A stretch of 45,486 nt of DNA from Bacteroidales bacterium UBA1219 (GTDB lineage Bacteria; Bacteroidota; Bacteroidia; Bacteroidales; P3), in contig DBXF01000065.1 in NCBI GenBank assembly GCA_002309295.1, positions 1 to 45,486 on the forward strand. The letters run 5' to 3'. Below the pieces are notes generated by a model. That model saw only the letters and a list, made by a program, of their open reading frames with translations, was not told where the DNA came from and made no database searches. Below are positions 8,401-15,982 of the stretch, piece by piece. The translations under genes were made by a program, and so were the position numbers. The number at the start of each line of letters is the position of its first letter. Position 1 is the stretch's first letter.

Positions 8401-9431
8401 GCGACAACAAAGATACTTACACCAAAATACTGAAAAACATGAACTTTAACGTTATTATTGGCAATCCACCTTATCAGGTTATGGATGGTGGTAATGGAGC
8501 TTCAGCATCTCCTATTTACCAACATTTTGTCAATGCCTCTAAAATACTTAAATCAGATATAGTAACCATGATTTTACCTGCAAAATGGTATTCTGGAGGC
8601 AAGGGATTGGATGATTTTAGGGAAAGTATGCTAAAAGACAAGCATATTTCTAAACTTGTAGATTATACTGATTCAAGGGATTGTTTTGCTACTGCTGATA
8701 TTGCTGGTGGTGTATGTTACTTTTTATATGATACAGTATATCAAGGAAATTGTAGCTTTACTAATATCAGAAACAGAGAAGAAACAACGGAATTCATTGA
8801 CATTGGTATGTTTGATATTTTCATTCGATACCCTAAAGCAAGAACTATCTTAACCAAAGTCAAACGAATTAATGAAGAGACTATGGACATAGTTGTCTCT
8901 GCTCGTAAGCCTTACGGTTTAGCTACTGGTATTAAACCAACAAAAACAGGAAATCTAAAGCTAAGATATAATGGCGGACTGGGAGTCTTTGATGAAGAAT
9001 TGGTTCCATCGGGCAAAGATACTATTAGATTATGGAAAGTCATTATTTCGTATCTTTCAGCTGAACATGCTGGACAACCTGATAGGAACGGCATGTTTAG
9101 GATACTATCCACGACCGAGATTCTTCCTCCAAACACTATTTGTACTGAAACTTATTTATTAGTAAGTGCGTTTGAAAATGAAAAAGAGGCTCAAAACCTC
9201 TATAAATATTTGTCAACAAAGTTTGTCAGATTCTTGATAGGCCAATCTGCTATCGGACAACATATTACCCGTGCAAGTTTCCGATTTGTTCCTATGCAAA
9301 ACTTCACTCCGTCATCCGATATAGACTGGTCAAAACCCATTTCGGAAATTGATGCCCAGCTTTACAAGAAATATGGCCTTTCGGACGAAGAGATTAGATT
9401 CATTGAGTCGATGATAAAGGCAATGGAATAA
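5481..9431 (+). CDS. Multidomain restriction-modification protein: GIY-YIG-like nuclease + SF2 helicase + Eco57I-type N6-adenine methyltransferase
   Basis: 1316 aa. Residues 15-115 resemble a GIY-YIG (T5orf172-like) nuclease: HIYAF at 18-22, YLKVGDT at 30-36, Arg43, then FAIH (75-78) and REFF (103-106). Residues 150-610 form an SF2 motor with a Q-like motif (DPRPNQ), a degenerate Walker A MRFGKS (184-189), Walker B VDETH (285-289), SGTPYR motif III (346-351), and motifs V/VI (NRMLTGST, IFRLQNQ). An acidic linker (744-780) leads to a methyltransferase with VTP (886-888, motif X), FLDIASKQGEFA (910-921, motif I) and NPPY (995-998, motif IV). The rest (1000-1316) is the likely target-recognition domain and is coded with AT-rich codons unlike the preceding part. 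The order resembles single-chain type ISP enzymes, but those carry an Mrr-type nuclease. It probably translocates on DNA, methylates its site and cleaves unmodified DNA. Confidence 0.82.
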   Translation: MTGLDIINNLIVGRIEPHIYAFTTNTVPNYLKVGDTYRPVNVRLEEWKKYFPNLIHQNNWEWIAKTENGKFFRDFAIHYYLETIKRFHRLQPNDINNLPYYSREFFENATPKDIDEAIKDIEQYANQADSSRLYQFYSEERLPEETHFARVDNYDPRPNQENTIQRFVAARKRRRKNLLMYAVMRFGKSFTSMCCATEMDAKVVLVVSAKADVKNEWKKTVESHVGFADYCFLSSDNLREDKAISKKLEEGKRVVVFLTLQDLMGDDIKKKHKDLFRQRIDLLIVDETHFGARAEEYGKVLRNVNNLTDAQIRKEQSRSDENTFEDLEKGLNNIKELRVDTTLHLSGTPYRILMGSEFKKEDMVAFYQFTDIIDDKEEWDNKHKEDIEQEVINPDTGKPYQDWDNPYYGFPQMIRFAFNPSESARRLMEQLKSDGKTSQLNELFRPQAISKDTSSQKKHRLFVHEKEVLDLLRVIDGSAEDENLLGFLDYDKLKEGKMCRHIVMVLPFCASCDAMEKLIGDHKDEFKNLDEYTLVNIAGHESIFDTTEEIKHHIKQLESEGKKTITLTVNRMLTGSTVREWDTMIFLKDVSSPQEYDQAIFRLQNQYVTTYKDESGNTIKYNMKPQTLLVDFDPNRMFFMQEQKSKIYNVNTNERGNDELGTRLKRELEISPIIVINKGKISQVTPTNIMDAVRDYSANRTVMDEATAVPIDFELLEDPNMLDIIKSLDPIDSKKGINIKPNEGPGDDYDNLDDDDEKGASGGDKPAKGSTKNDEDNDDRLDKRLATFFAQILFYALLTDDSVKSLNEVIQSSKRNKNNKRIMRNVGLETDQLKYLQKHINPFVLSDLDYKINNINDLLSDTTIEPLKRVESALQKFGRLSVSEIVTPSKVADDMVALLPQERINEHSRFLDIASKQGEFACALYKRFGPTIKDNIFALPTSKLTYEFTYKVFKLLGIPTKNVFETFNSYDLIGDNKDTYTKILKNMNFNVIIGNPPYQVMDGGNGASASPIYQHFVNASKILKSDIVTMILPAKWYSGGKGLDDFRESMLKDKHISKLVDYTDSRDCFATADIAGGVCYFLYDTVYQGNCSFTNIRNREETTEFIDIGMFDIFIRYPKARTILTKVKRINEETMDIVVSARKPYGLATGIKPTKTGNLKLRYNGGLGVFDEELVPSGKDTIRLWKVIISYLSAEHAGQPDRNGMFRILSTTEILPPNTICTETYLLVSAFENEKEAQNLYKYLSTKFVRFLIGQSAIGQHITRASFRFVPMQNFTPSSDIDWSKPISEIDAQLYKKYGLSDEEIRFIESMIKAME

Positions 9432-9453
9432 AAAAGGCCCTGTAAAACAATGA

Positions 9454-9840
9454 ATGAAAACTATGAAACCGAATATACATAAAATTGAGATAAGGAAAAG
9501 GCACTATGTTCCTGAAGAAATAGTGAATGCCATCATGACATCTCAAAACTATACGAGGGAAAAAGCAAAGCAGTGGTTAAAGCATTTCATTTTTGACAGT
9601 ATCAAAGAGGAAATAGAATTTTATGACGGCGTTCCGTATAGAAACAAGGAAGTGGATTATGAATATGTAAAAAAGCAACTGGATTCATGTGGAGTCCAAA
9701 ACACCATGATAAACAAGTTCTTTAACAAGAATTTCAGTTATGCGGAAGCCGAAGTATCCAAAGATGCTGAATGGATGCCTGCAACAACAATTGCTCAAAA
9801 ATCAAGACACCTGAAACGAGGCTTAAAGGAATTTGGTTAA
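9454..9840 (+). CDS. Small protein of unknown function in the restriction-like operon
   Basis: The 128-aa product is charged, mostly helical in appearance and has no signal peptide, membrane segment or motif I recognise. Met4 (ATG at 9463) is an alternative start. The gene lies 22 nt after the large restriction gene and 36 nt before rhuM, on the same strand, so it belongs to the island operon. A role as inhibitor, antitoxin, control protein or accessory specificity factor is possible but unsupported. Confidence 0.65.
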   Translation: MKTMKPNIHKIEIRKRHYVPEEIVNAIMTSQNYTREKAKQWLKHFIFDSIKEEIEFYDGVPYRNKEVDYEYVKKQLDSCGVQNTMINKFFNKNFSYAEAEVSKDAEWMPATTIAQKSRHLKRGLKEFG

Positions 9841-9876
9841 AAAAGATGTTCCAAAAATGATAACGATTATTGAACC

Positions 9877-10905
9877 ATGAAATCCCAACCAACCGATAAC
9901 AATAACCTTGAAATCATCAAACGTCAAGATTTCCTGATCTATCAGGACGACAATGGCGTTAGCCGGGTGAATGTCCGATTTGAAGGAGATGATGTTTGGC
10001 TCACTGCTGAACAATTGACCGAATTGTTTGATGCGTCACAGCAAAACATTAGCCACCATATCAACCAAATCTACGCGGAGGGCGAACTGGACGAAAATCG
10101 AACTCACAAAAAATATTTGTTAGTTCGAAACGAGGGAAAACGCAGCGTAAAAAGAAACATCAGCCACTATAATCTTGACATGATTATTGCGGTGGGTTAT
10201 AGGGTGAAATCACAAGTCGCCACGAGATTCAGACAATGGGCTACGATCCACCTGCACGAGTTCATTCAGAAAGGCTACACATTAGATGACGACAGGCTGA
10301 AAGGCAACCGAAGCCGTTATTTTCGGGAACTCTTGCAACGGATTCGTGACATTAGAAGCAGCGAACGAAACCTTTATCAGCAAGTGACCGATATTTTTGC
10401 CACAAGCATTGACTATGATGTGCGGTCAGAGTGTACCAAGAACTTTTTTGCAACTGTTCAAAACAAGTTACATTATGCAGCCCATCAGCATACTGCGGCA
10501 GAGGTCATTTATGAGCGCGTGGATGCTGAGAAACCTATGGTTGGCATGACCAACTTCAAAGGCAACTATATCACACGAGACGATGTTCAGATTGCGAAGA
10601 ACTATCTGACGGAACAGGAATTGAACTTCCTTAACCTGATAGTTTCGCAGTATCTGGATTTTGCCGAGATACAAGCATTACAGCAAATTCCCATGAAGAT
10701 GCAGGAGTGGGTTGACAAACTTGACGAGTTGCTGAAAGTATCGGGAAGACCTGCTCTTATTGGAAATGGGACGGTGAGCCATGAAACTGCCAAGGCAAAA
10801 GCAGTATCGGAATTTGAAGTATACAGACGCAAAGAAATGCTTCAGTTTGAGAGCGACTACGACAGAGCTGTAAAAGAACTTATTGAAAAGGAGAAAAAAC
10901 TGTAA
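9877..10905 (+). CDS. rhuM: RhuM-family protein
   Basis: The 342-aa protein matches the RhuM (virulence protein RhuM, COG3943) family by eye. The N-terminal segment VRFEGDDVWLTAEQLTELF (about 28-46) is followed by the QNISHHINQIYAEGEL helix pair, which looks like a winged-helix/KilA-N-type DNA-binding region. NISHYNLDMIIAVGYRV and RFRQWAT come next, and a long helical C-terminal half after that. The family is repeatedly found beside restriction-modification loci and on islands, and its biochemical role is not established. Here it is the last gene of the operon that starts at 4465. It has no signal peptide. Confidence 0.85.
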   Translation: MKSQPTDNNNLEIIKRQDFLIYQDDNGVSRVNVRFEGDDVWLTAEQLTELFDASQQNISHHINQIYAEGELDENRTHKKYLLVRNEGKRSVKRNISHYNLDMIIAVGYRVKSQVATRFRQWATIHLHEFIQKGYTLDDDRLKGNRSRYFRELLQRIRDIRSSERNLYQQVTDIFATSIDYDVRSECTKNFFATVQNKLHYAAHQHTAAEVIYERVDAEKPMVGMTNFKGNYITRDDVQIAKNYLTEQELNFLNLIVSQYLDFAEIQALQQIPMKMQEWVDKLDELLKVSGRPALIGNGTVSHETAKAKAVSEFEVYRRKEMLQFESDYDRAVKELIEKEKKL

Positions 10906-10943
10906 CTGTAATTCGTCGAAATAACCTCAAGCTGCCGCAAATC

Positions 10944-10962
10944 GTGCAGTCAGAAACTGCAC
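10944..10962. other. Hairpin after rhuM
   Basis: GTGCAGT (10944-10950), a 5-nt loop and ACTGCAC (10956-10962) form a perfect 7-bp stem 39 nt past the rhuM stop. No T-run follows on either strand, so it is not a standard intrinsic terminator. It could be an RNA 3'-end structure or a recombination or protein-binding site at the right border of the island. Confidence 0.4.
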
Positions 10963-11021
10963 AAATTATCTTGTCACCCTTGCGGGGCATTGAAAAAACC
11001 GAAAATTCTTCCGCTCCACCC

Positions 11022-11049
11022 TTGCTTTTCCCATTTTTTCCTATTTTTG
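11022..11049 (+). promoter_or_regulatory. Probable promoter of the GT-C glycosyltransferase gene
   Basis: TATTTTTG (11042-11049) fits the TAnnTTTG -7 box, with TTG at 11022-11024 as a weak -33 at 17-nt spacing. It lies about 75 nt upstream of the ATG at 11126 and would separate this gene from the accessory operon. Confidence 0.45.
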
Positions 11050-11125
11050 AGCAGGTCAAACGAAATTGCAATAATGGAATCACAAACAACAGAATACAAT
11101 CAATCCAAAAAAACACAACATTAAG

Positions 11126-13321
11126 ATGAGTTACAAGAAAAACAAAAAACAAGGCTATGTGAAGCAACTCTCCGACAAAGCCTCCAACCCACGCAAGACG
11201 TCGAAAACCGCACCTGTTGAAACCGTTGTCTCCAACCCCAAAACGGAGAGGCTGTGGAAAATCCTTTTCTGGAGTTTTGCCGCTTTGATACTGGTGTGCA
11301 TGCTGATAGCGGCCCCGCGCACGGGCATCGCCGGCGACGAGTGTCTCGACGGTCTCAACGGCAAATACTCACTGGAATACTACGCCAACGGCGACACCAC
11401 CTTTGCCGACTACACCAAAGTCCCCGAGCTGAAATCGCACCCCCACCTGAAATACTACGGCTCCGGCTACGAGATAGTGCCCGCCATTGCTCTTAAATAC
11501 CTGCACCTGCCCGCTTCGCAGGAATTCGCCTTCAGGCATATACTGTGCGCCCTGTTCGGTTTCATCCTGATACTGTTCACCGGCCTTATCGGTCGTCTTT
11601 TGGCCAACTGGAAGCTGGGACTTATTTCTCTGCTGATGATAGCGCTGTCGCCCGTGGTGTTCGGACTTTCGTTTCTCGACTCCAAGGACATACCCATGGC
11701 GACGGGCTTTGCCATAGCCGTCTATGCTTTTCTGGCACTGTTCAAGAGTCTGCCCAATTTCAAAGTGGCACATATAGTGCTCGGCATTGTGGGCATAGGT
11801 ATGGCCGTGAGCATACGCATTGGCGGATTGATGCTTCCCTTTTATCTGGTGGCGGGTTTTGTACTGTTGCTAATTTTCGACAAGGAGAAACGTCAGCTGC
11901 TGTTTGCCAAGCCATGCAACGTTTTGTGGAAAACGCTTGGCGTGGGGGCTTTGATTGTTGTGGTTGGCAGTTTGTTGGGGCTTTGTTTCTACCCCAACTT
12001 TTTCTACGAAGGCCCAGTTGCACACATAAAGGGTGCCCTTACGCTGGTCTCCAAATTTCCTCAGCGCATACCCATGGTTTTCGAAGGAGAAATTATCGAT
12101 TCGCTTAGCCTGCCCGATTTTTACCTTATCAAATGTTTCCTTTACACCACGCCGCTTTTCGTTTTTGTGGCAGTTGCACTGTTTTTGGCCAACATTGTGA
12201 GGGTTTTTAAAAAGCACAGCTCTTTTGAAATACTTTTCCTTCTGTTTACCATAATATTCCCTTTCCTATACATAATTCTAACCAACGCCCATGTTTACAA
12301 CGGATGGCGTCACGAGCTGTTCATCTATCCCTGCTTTGTAGTGTTGGCATCGTTGGGTTTCTACGAAACAACGCTTTGGTTCCGTAACCGTGATTTCGGC
12401 AAGATATGGCGATGGGTGTGCCTTGGCGCGGCGGTGGCAATGGTTACCCCGACAATAATATGGATGGTACGAAACAACAGATACATTTACTGCTACTATA
12501 ATATACTGATATCCGATCCCTACCTGTATTACGATTTGGACTTTTACGAATCGTCATCGACCTTGGCCTACGAATGGTTCATCGAAAACGAACTGCCAAA
12601 ATGCCACAACGTGGTTACCGTTTCGACAAAGATACAAACCCCAGTGGTGTATGCCGAAGCCCTTGGCGACACGTACCGGGTAAGAATGAAACAAAGCGAC
12701 TACTCAAAATTCGCTAGAACAGATTGCGACTATTCAATACTCAACTATCAGTGTGTCAACACAAAGGCCATAAAAGACTTTTTTCCTCCCAAGGGCACCA
12801 TACATGTGGAATATGTCGACGACGTCCCAATTTGTGCAGTGGTAAAACGCAACAAACTCGACTCTAGAGCTATAAAGCTTTGCGAGATGAATCAGTACCT
12901 GGAAGCACTTCCTCTCCTCGACTCGGCATATAATTACGACACCACCAATTTTAGCCTTTGGTTCTGGATTGGGATGGCAAACTTCGAGACGCAAAATCGT
13001 CAGAAAAGCATAAAATTTCTACAAAAAGACCTAGGCTTTTTGCCGACCGCAGTCGGTTTCACCGTCGACAACACTTATATTGGGATAATGCAATACGAGA
13101 TGCAGGAATACGACGAAGCGCTCAATTCGTTGAGAAATGCAGAATCGGCTTGCGACAAAGAAGAATTACGGGTTCTCATAACAGGCTATCTCGGACTTAT
13201 TTATTTTGAGAAAAAAATGTACAAAGAGGCACTGCCATATCTGAAAGAAGCCCTGATATACTACCCGACATATCCGGATCTTTCTGAAAAATACAGCTAT
13301 TGCGAGGCGATGTGCCAGTGA
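11126..13321 (+). CDS. GT-C type membrane glycosyltransferase with C-terminal TPR repeats
   Basis: The 731-aa product has a basic 40-residue cytoplasmic N-terminus, then about ten or more hydrophobic segments (45-465). A conserved acidic pair follows the first membrane span (GDE, Asp71-Glu72), the position of the catalytic Asp in the PMT/ArnT-like GT-C enzymes. The YNGWRHELFIYP segment is typical of the dolichyl-phosphate-mannose-protein mannosyltransferase-like family. The C-terminal third (about 580-731) is soluble and has TPR-like helical pairs. It probably transfers a lipid-linked sugar to a protein or glycan outside the membrane, with the TPRs recruiting partners. No sugar-pathway genes are adjacent. 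Confidence 0.8.
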   Translation: MSYKKNKKQGYVKQLSDKASNPRKTSKTAPVETVVSNPKTERLWKILFWSFAALILVCMLIAAPRTGIAGDECLDGLNGKYSLEYYANGDTTFADYTKVPELKSHPHLKYYGSGYEIVPAIALKYLHLPASQEFAFRHILCALFGFILILFTGLIGRLLANWKLGLISLLMIALSPVVFGLSFLDSKDIPMATGFAIAVYAFLALFKSLPNFKVAHIVLGIVGIGMAVSIRIGGLMLPFYLVAGFVLLLIFDKEKRQLLFAKPCNVLWKTLGVGALIVVVGSLLGLCFYPNFFYEGPVAHIKGALTLVSKFPQRIPMVFEGEIIDSLSLPDFYLIKCFLYTTPLFVFVAVALFLANIVRVFKKHSSFEILFLLFTIIFPFLYIILTNAHVYNGWRHELFIYPCFVVLASLGFYETTLWFRNRDFGKIWRWVCLGAAVAMVTPTIIWMVRNNRYIYCYYNILISDPYLYYDLDFYESSSTLAYEWFIENELPKCHNVVTVSTKIQTPVVYAEALGDTYRVRMKQSDYSKFARTDCDYSILNYQCVNTKAIKDFFPPKGTIHVEYVDDVPICAVVKRNKLDSRAIKLCEMNQYLEALPLLDSAYNYDTTNFSLWFWIGMANFETQNRQKSIKFLQKDLGFLPTAVGFTVDNTYIGIMQYEMQEYDEALNSLRNAESACDKEELRVLITGYLGLIYFEKKMYKEALPYLKEALIYYPTYPDLSEKYSYCEAMCQ

Positions 13322-13735
13322 GAACATTGATTTTTAAACAATTCCACCGTTCCAAAACAAAAGGACAAGATTGTTTAATCTCGTTCTTTGAAGAGGATAT
13401 ATCCCCAAAACTAATATTTATTTGCTGTTTTGGGGAATTATCGGATAAAAATCTGGTAAAAAACAATTAAGTTTTTAGGCTATTGAACAATCTAAAAAAT
13501 CCCACAACCCACCGCTAAAAATGACCTCTGCGACACATATTCCACCATTGGCAAAGGAAAAAAGAAAGAAATTACACCACTAAAAATCAATCACTTACAA
13601 AATAATCAACAGGCAAATATTGAAAAAATATTGCCGTTTCAAAAAAAAGTCGTATCTTTGCAAACTCAAAATCGAAATAAAATACTCACCAATCGTTTAA
13701 AAAACCACTGTTTAAAACGGCAAAATTTAAATAAG
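13322..13735. other. Gene-free stretch between the glycosyltransferase and L31 genes
   Basis: This AT-rich stretch has no convincing coding sequence on either strand. Apart from the L31 promoter at 13631-13660 I see no repeat, RNA structure or terminator in it. Confidence 0.7.
13631..13660 (+). promoter_or_regulatory. Promoter of the L31 gene
   Basis: TTG at 13631-13633 and TATCTTTG at 13653-13660 are separated by 19 nt and match the Bacteroidota consensus. Transcription would start about 70 nt ahead of the ATG at 13736. Confidence 0.7.
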
Positions 13736-13999
13736 ATGAAAAAAGGAATTCACCCCGAAAACTACAGACTGGTCGTGTTTAAAGACATGTCCAACGACAA
13801 CATGATTCTTACCCGCAGCTGCGCAGCAACAAAAGAAACTGTTGTCTACACCGACGGCAACGAATATCCCGTTGTGAAGTTGGAGATCTCCAACACCTCG
13901 CACCCCTTCTTCACCGGTAAACTGAAACTGGTGGACACCGCCGGACGCGTGGACAAGTTCATGAACAAGTACAAACGTCATTTCGACGCAAAAAAATAA
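13736..13999 (+). CDS. rpmE2: 50S ribosomal protein L31, type B
   Basis: The 87-aa product starts MKKGIHPENYR and contains the diagnostic NTSHPFFTGK and DTAGRVDKF stretches of L31. The zinc-binding CXXC pair of the A-type is absent, so this is the zinc-independent type B (C-minus) paralogue. The open frame runs further upstream to 13631, but that part overlaps the promoter. Met at 13736 gives the family's normal length. It is followed by an intrinsic terminator and is therefore monocistronic. Confidence 0.95.
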   Translation: MKKGIHPENYRLVVFKDMSNDNMILTRSCAATKETVVYTDGNEYPVVKLEISNTSHPFFTGKLKLVDTAGRVDKFMNKYKRHFDAKK

Positions 14000-14023
14000 G
14001 TACTTTTCGGACAGAGAGAAAAA

Positions 14024-14054
14024 GGCAGGGACGACATTCGCTCCTGCTTTTTTT
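14024..14054 (+). terminator. Intrinsic terminator after L31
   Basis: GGCAGGGA and TCCTGC flank a loop of about 10 nt to form a GC-rich stem, followed by seven T (14048-14054). It lies 25 nt after the L31 stop. Confidence 0.75.
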
Positions 14055-14096
14055 ATGCCCCTCCCCCACCCTTTCCAAGAAAAAAACGTCCCACCC

Positions 14097-14128
14097 TTTG
14101 GCAATGTCGAATTAAAATCGTAACTTTG
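14097..14128 (+). promoter_or_regulatory. Promoter of the two-component/exported-protein operon
   Basis: TTTG (14097-14100), a 20-nt spacer and TAACTTTG (14121-14128) match the Bacteroidota consensus exactly. It lies 25 nt before the response regulator ATG and is the only clear promoter before 21834. Confidence 0.78.
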
Positions 14129-14153
14129 CAGACGAAAAGAAGCAACGCCACCT

Positions 14154-14840
14154 ATGGACAATATATTAGTAGTTGACGACGAACAAGACCTTTGCGAGAT
14201 TCTCCGTTTCAACCTCGAAAGCGAAGGCTACGCTGTGGACACCGCGAACTCGGCCGAAGAAGCCCTTGAAATTCTCGGCCCGCAGCACAGCCTTATTCTG
14301 CTCGACGTGATGATGGACCAGATGTCGGGCTACCAAATGCTTAACATAGTGCGCCGCGAACGCAACAACGACATTCCCATTATTTTCCTCACCGCCAAAA
14401 GCACCGAAAACGACCAACTTACCGGCTTCAACCTCGGCGCCGACGACTACATAACCAAGCCTTTCTCCATAAAAACAGTGCTTGCCCGCGTAAAAGCCGT
14501 GCTGAAACGCTACCACACCGACGAAAAATCCGACGCCCCCAATGCCGCAACGGCCATCTCCGCCGACGACTTGTCGGTGGACCTTGTGTCGAAACGCGTT
14601 TTTGCCAACGGAGAGGAAATACAGCTCACCCGCAAGGAATTCCTCATACTGGCCATGCTGATTCAAAACAGCGGCAAATATTTCTCTCGCGAGGAAATCT
14701 TGAGCCGCGTTTGGGACGATGACACCCTAGTTACCGACCGCAGCGTGGACGTTCACATAGCCCGTCTGCGCAAGAAACTCGGCACCGCAGGAAACCACAT
14801 CGCCAACCGTATAGGCTTCGGCTATTTTTTCAAAAACTAA
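14154..14840 (+). CDS. OmpR/PhoB-family response regulator
   Basis: The 228-aa protein has a receiver domain with acidic pocket Asp8/Asp9, phospho-acceptor Asp51 in LLDVMM, Thr80 and Lys102. A winged-helix transactivation domain follows (about 130-228) with LTRKEFLIL and RSVDVHIARLRKKLG. It should bind DNA as a dimer when phosphorylated. The histidine kinase gene starts 14 nt downstream, so the two form a pair. Confidence 0.94.
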   Translation: MDNILVVDDEQDLCEILRFNLESEGYAVDTANSAEEALEILGPQHSLILLDVMMDQMSGYQMLNIVRRERNNDIPIIFLTAKSTENDQLTGFNLGADDYITKPFSIKTVLARVKAVLKRYHTDEKSDAPNAATAISADDLSVDLVSKRVFANGEEIQLTRKEFLILAMLIQNSGKYFSREEILSRVWDDDTLVTDRSVDVHIARLRKKLGTAGNHIANRIGFGYFFKN

Positions 14841-14854
14841 TAAAACGAACCACC

Positions 14855-15970
14855 GTGAGAAAAATCCACATCACATACCGAAAAAAGGCAACGCTGTATT
14901 TAACTACGGCTTTTGTGCTATACACTGCCGTTTTTGCACTTCTGCTTATCCTTTCGGCTCTGGACAAGAATCCCGGCGCAGAAATCTCCGACCTCACTTT
15001 CGGCGATATCTTCGACATTTATACAATAATGTTGTATCTAGCAATACTGATACTGTTCGGCATACTTCTTTTCATCATCACCTTCACTTCGCACAAGCTG
15101 TGGGCTGTGATGGACACCCTTCGCAATTTTGTGAACAACGCCGAAAGCGGCAACATCGACTACAATGCGGTGCGTTTTCCCGAAACATCGTCGGGCGAGA
15201 CGGGCAACAAAATCATCTCTTTATACAAACAATTGGAAGACAGTAAATTGGAAATCATCAAAGAGAAGGACCTCAACCGCAAGATGAAGCAGGAGATGAC
15301 CAACAACATCGCCCACGAACTGAAAACTCCGGTAAGCAGCATACGCGGATACCTTGAAATACTGCTAGGTGACAAACCTATCGACGACGAGCGCCGGCAC
15401 TACTTTCTTGAACGTTCGTATTCCCAGACTCTGCGCCTCTCCAACCTTATCAACGACGTTTCCGTGATAAACAAAATCGAGGAGTCGTCTGAGTTGTTCC
15501 AAAAGGAGAAGATAAACATACGCCAGATAGCGCAGGAGGCTGTGGACGAGCTTGCCGACTCCATTGCCGAAAAAAACATCGAGGTACACAACAAAATCAG
15601 TCCCGACATACATATCAACGGCAACCACAGCCTGATGTACGGCATTTTCCGCAACCTCATCGAGAATGTGGTGTCGTACGCCGGCGAGAACATCACTATA
15701 GGCATGGAGTCGCACAAAGAGGACAAGGAATTCTACTATTTCCGTTTCTACGACACAGGCTGTGGCGTTGAGGAGCAGTACCTCACCCGTCTTTTCGACC
15801 GTTTTCTGCGCATCGACACTGGCCGCAGCCGCAAAAACGGAGGCACTGGACTCGGTCTGTCGATAGTGAAACACGCAGTGCTTTTCCACCAGGGCAGCAT
15901 TGTGGCCAAAAACGCCCCCGACGGAGGACTGGAGTTCTACTTCTCTTTCAAAAAAACCGATAACGAATAA
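14855..15970 (+). CDS. Sensor histidine kinase (PhoR-like, two membrane segments)
   Basis: The 371-aa protein starts at GTG 14855. Two hydrophobic helices (about 13-35 and 55-77) enclose a very short outer loop of about 20 residues. A linker helix region leads to the HisKA domain with NIAHELKTP (phospho-acceptor His154). The HATPase domain has an N-box FRNLIENVVSYA, a G1 box DTGCGVEE and a G2 box GGTGLGLSI. With almost no periplasmic domain, the signal is probably sensed in the membrane or via a partner. It is transcribed with the response regulator and the downstream prenyltransferase and exported-protein genes. Confidence 0.93.
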   Translation: MRKIHITYRKKATLYLTTAFVLYTAVFALLLILSALDKNPGAEISDLTFGDIFDIYTIMLYLAILILFGILLFIITFTSHKLWAVMDTLRNFVNNAESGNIDYNAVRFPETSSGETGNKIISLYKQLEDSKLEIIKEKDLNRKMKQEMTNNIAHELKTPVSSIRGYLEILLGDKPIDDERRHYFLERSYSQTLRLSNLINDVSVINKIEESSELFQKEKINIRQIAQEAVDELADSIAEKNIEVHNKISPDIHINGNHSLMYGIFRNLIENVVSYAGENITIGMESHKEDKEFYYFRFYDTGCGVEEQYLTRLFDRFLRIDTGRSRKNGGTGLGLSIVKHAVLFHQGSIVAKNAPDGGLEFYFSFKKTDNE

Positions 15971-15982
15971 AAACAGTATAAC

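Noticed and set aside
4260..11125. Prophage or integrative element around the restriction-like genes
   Set aside because: There is no integrase, recombinase, relaxase or transposase in or next to the island, and I found no direct-repeat attachment sites at its edges. Only the composition and gene content suggest acquisition.
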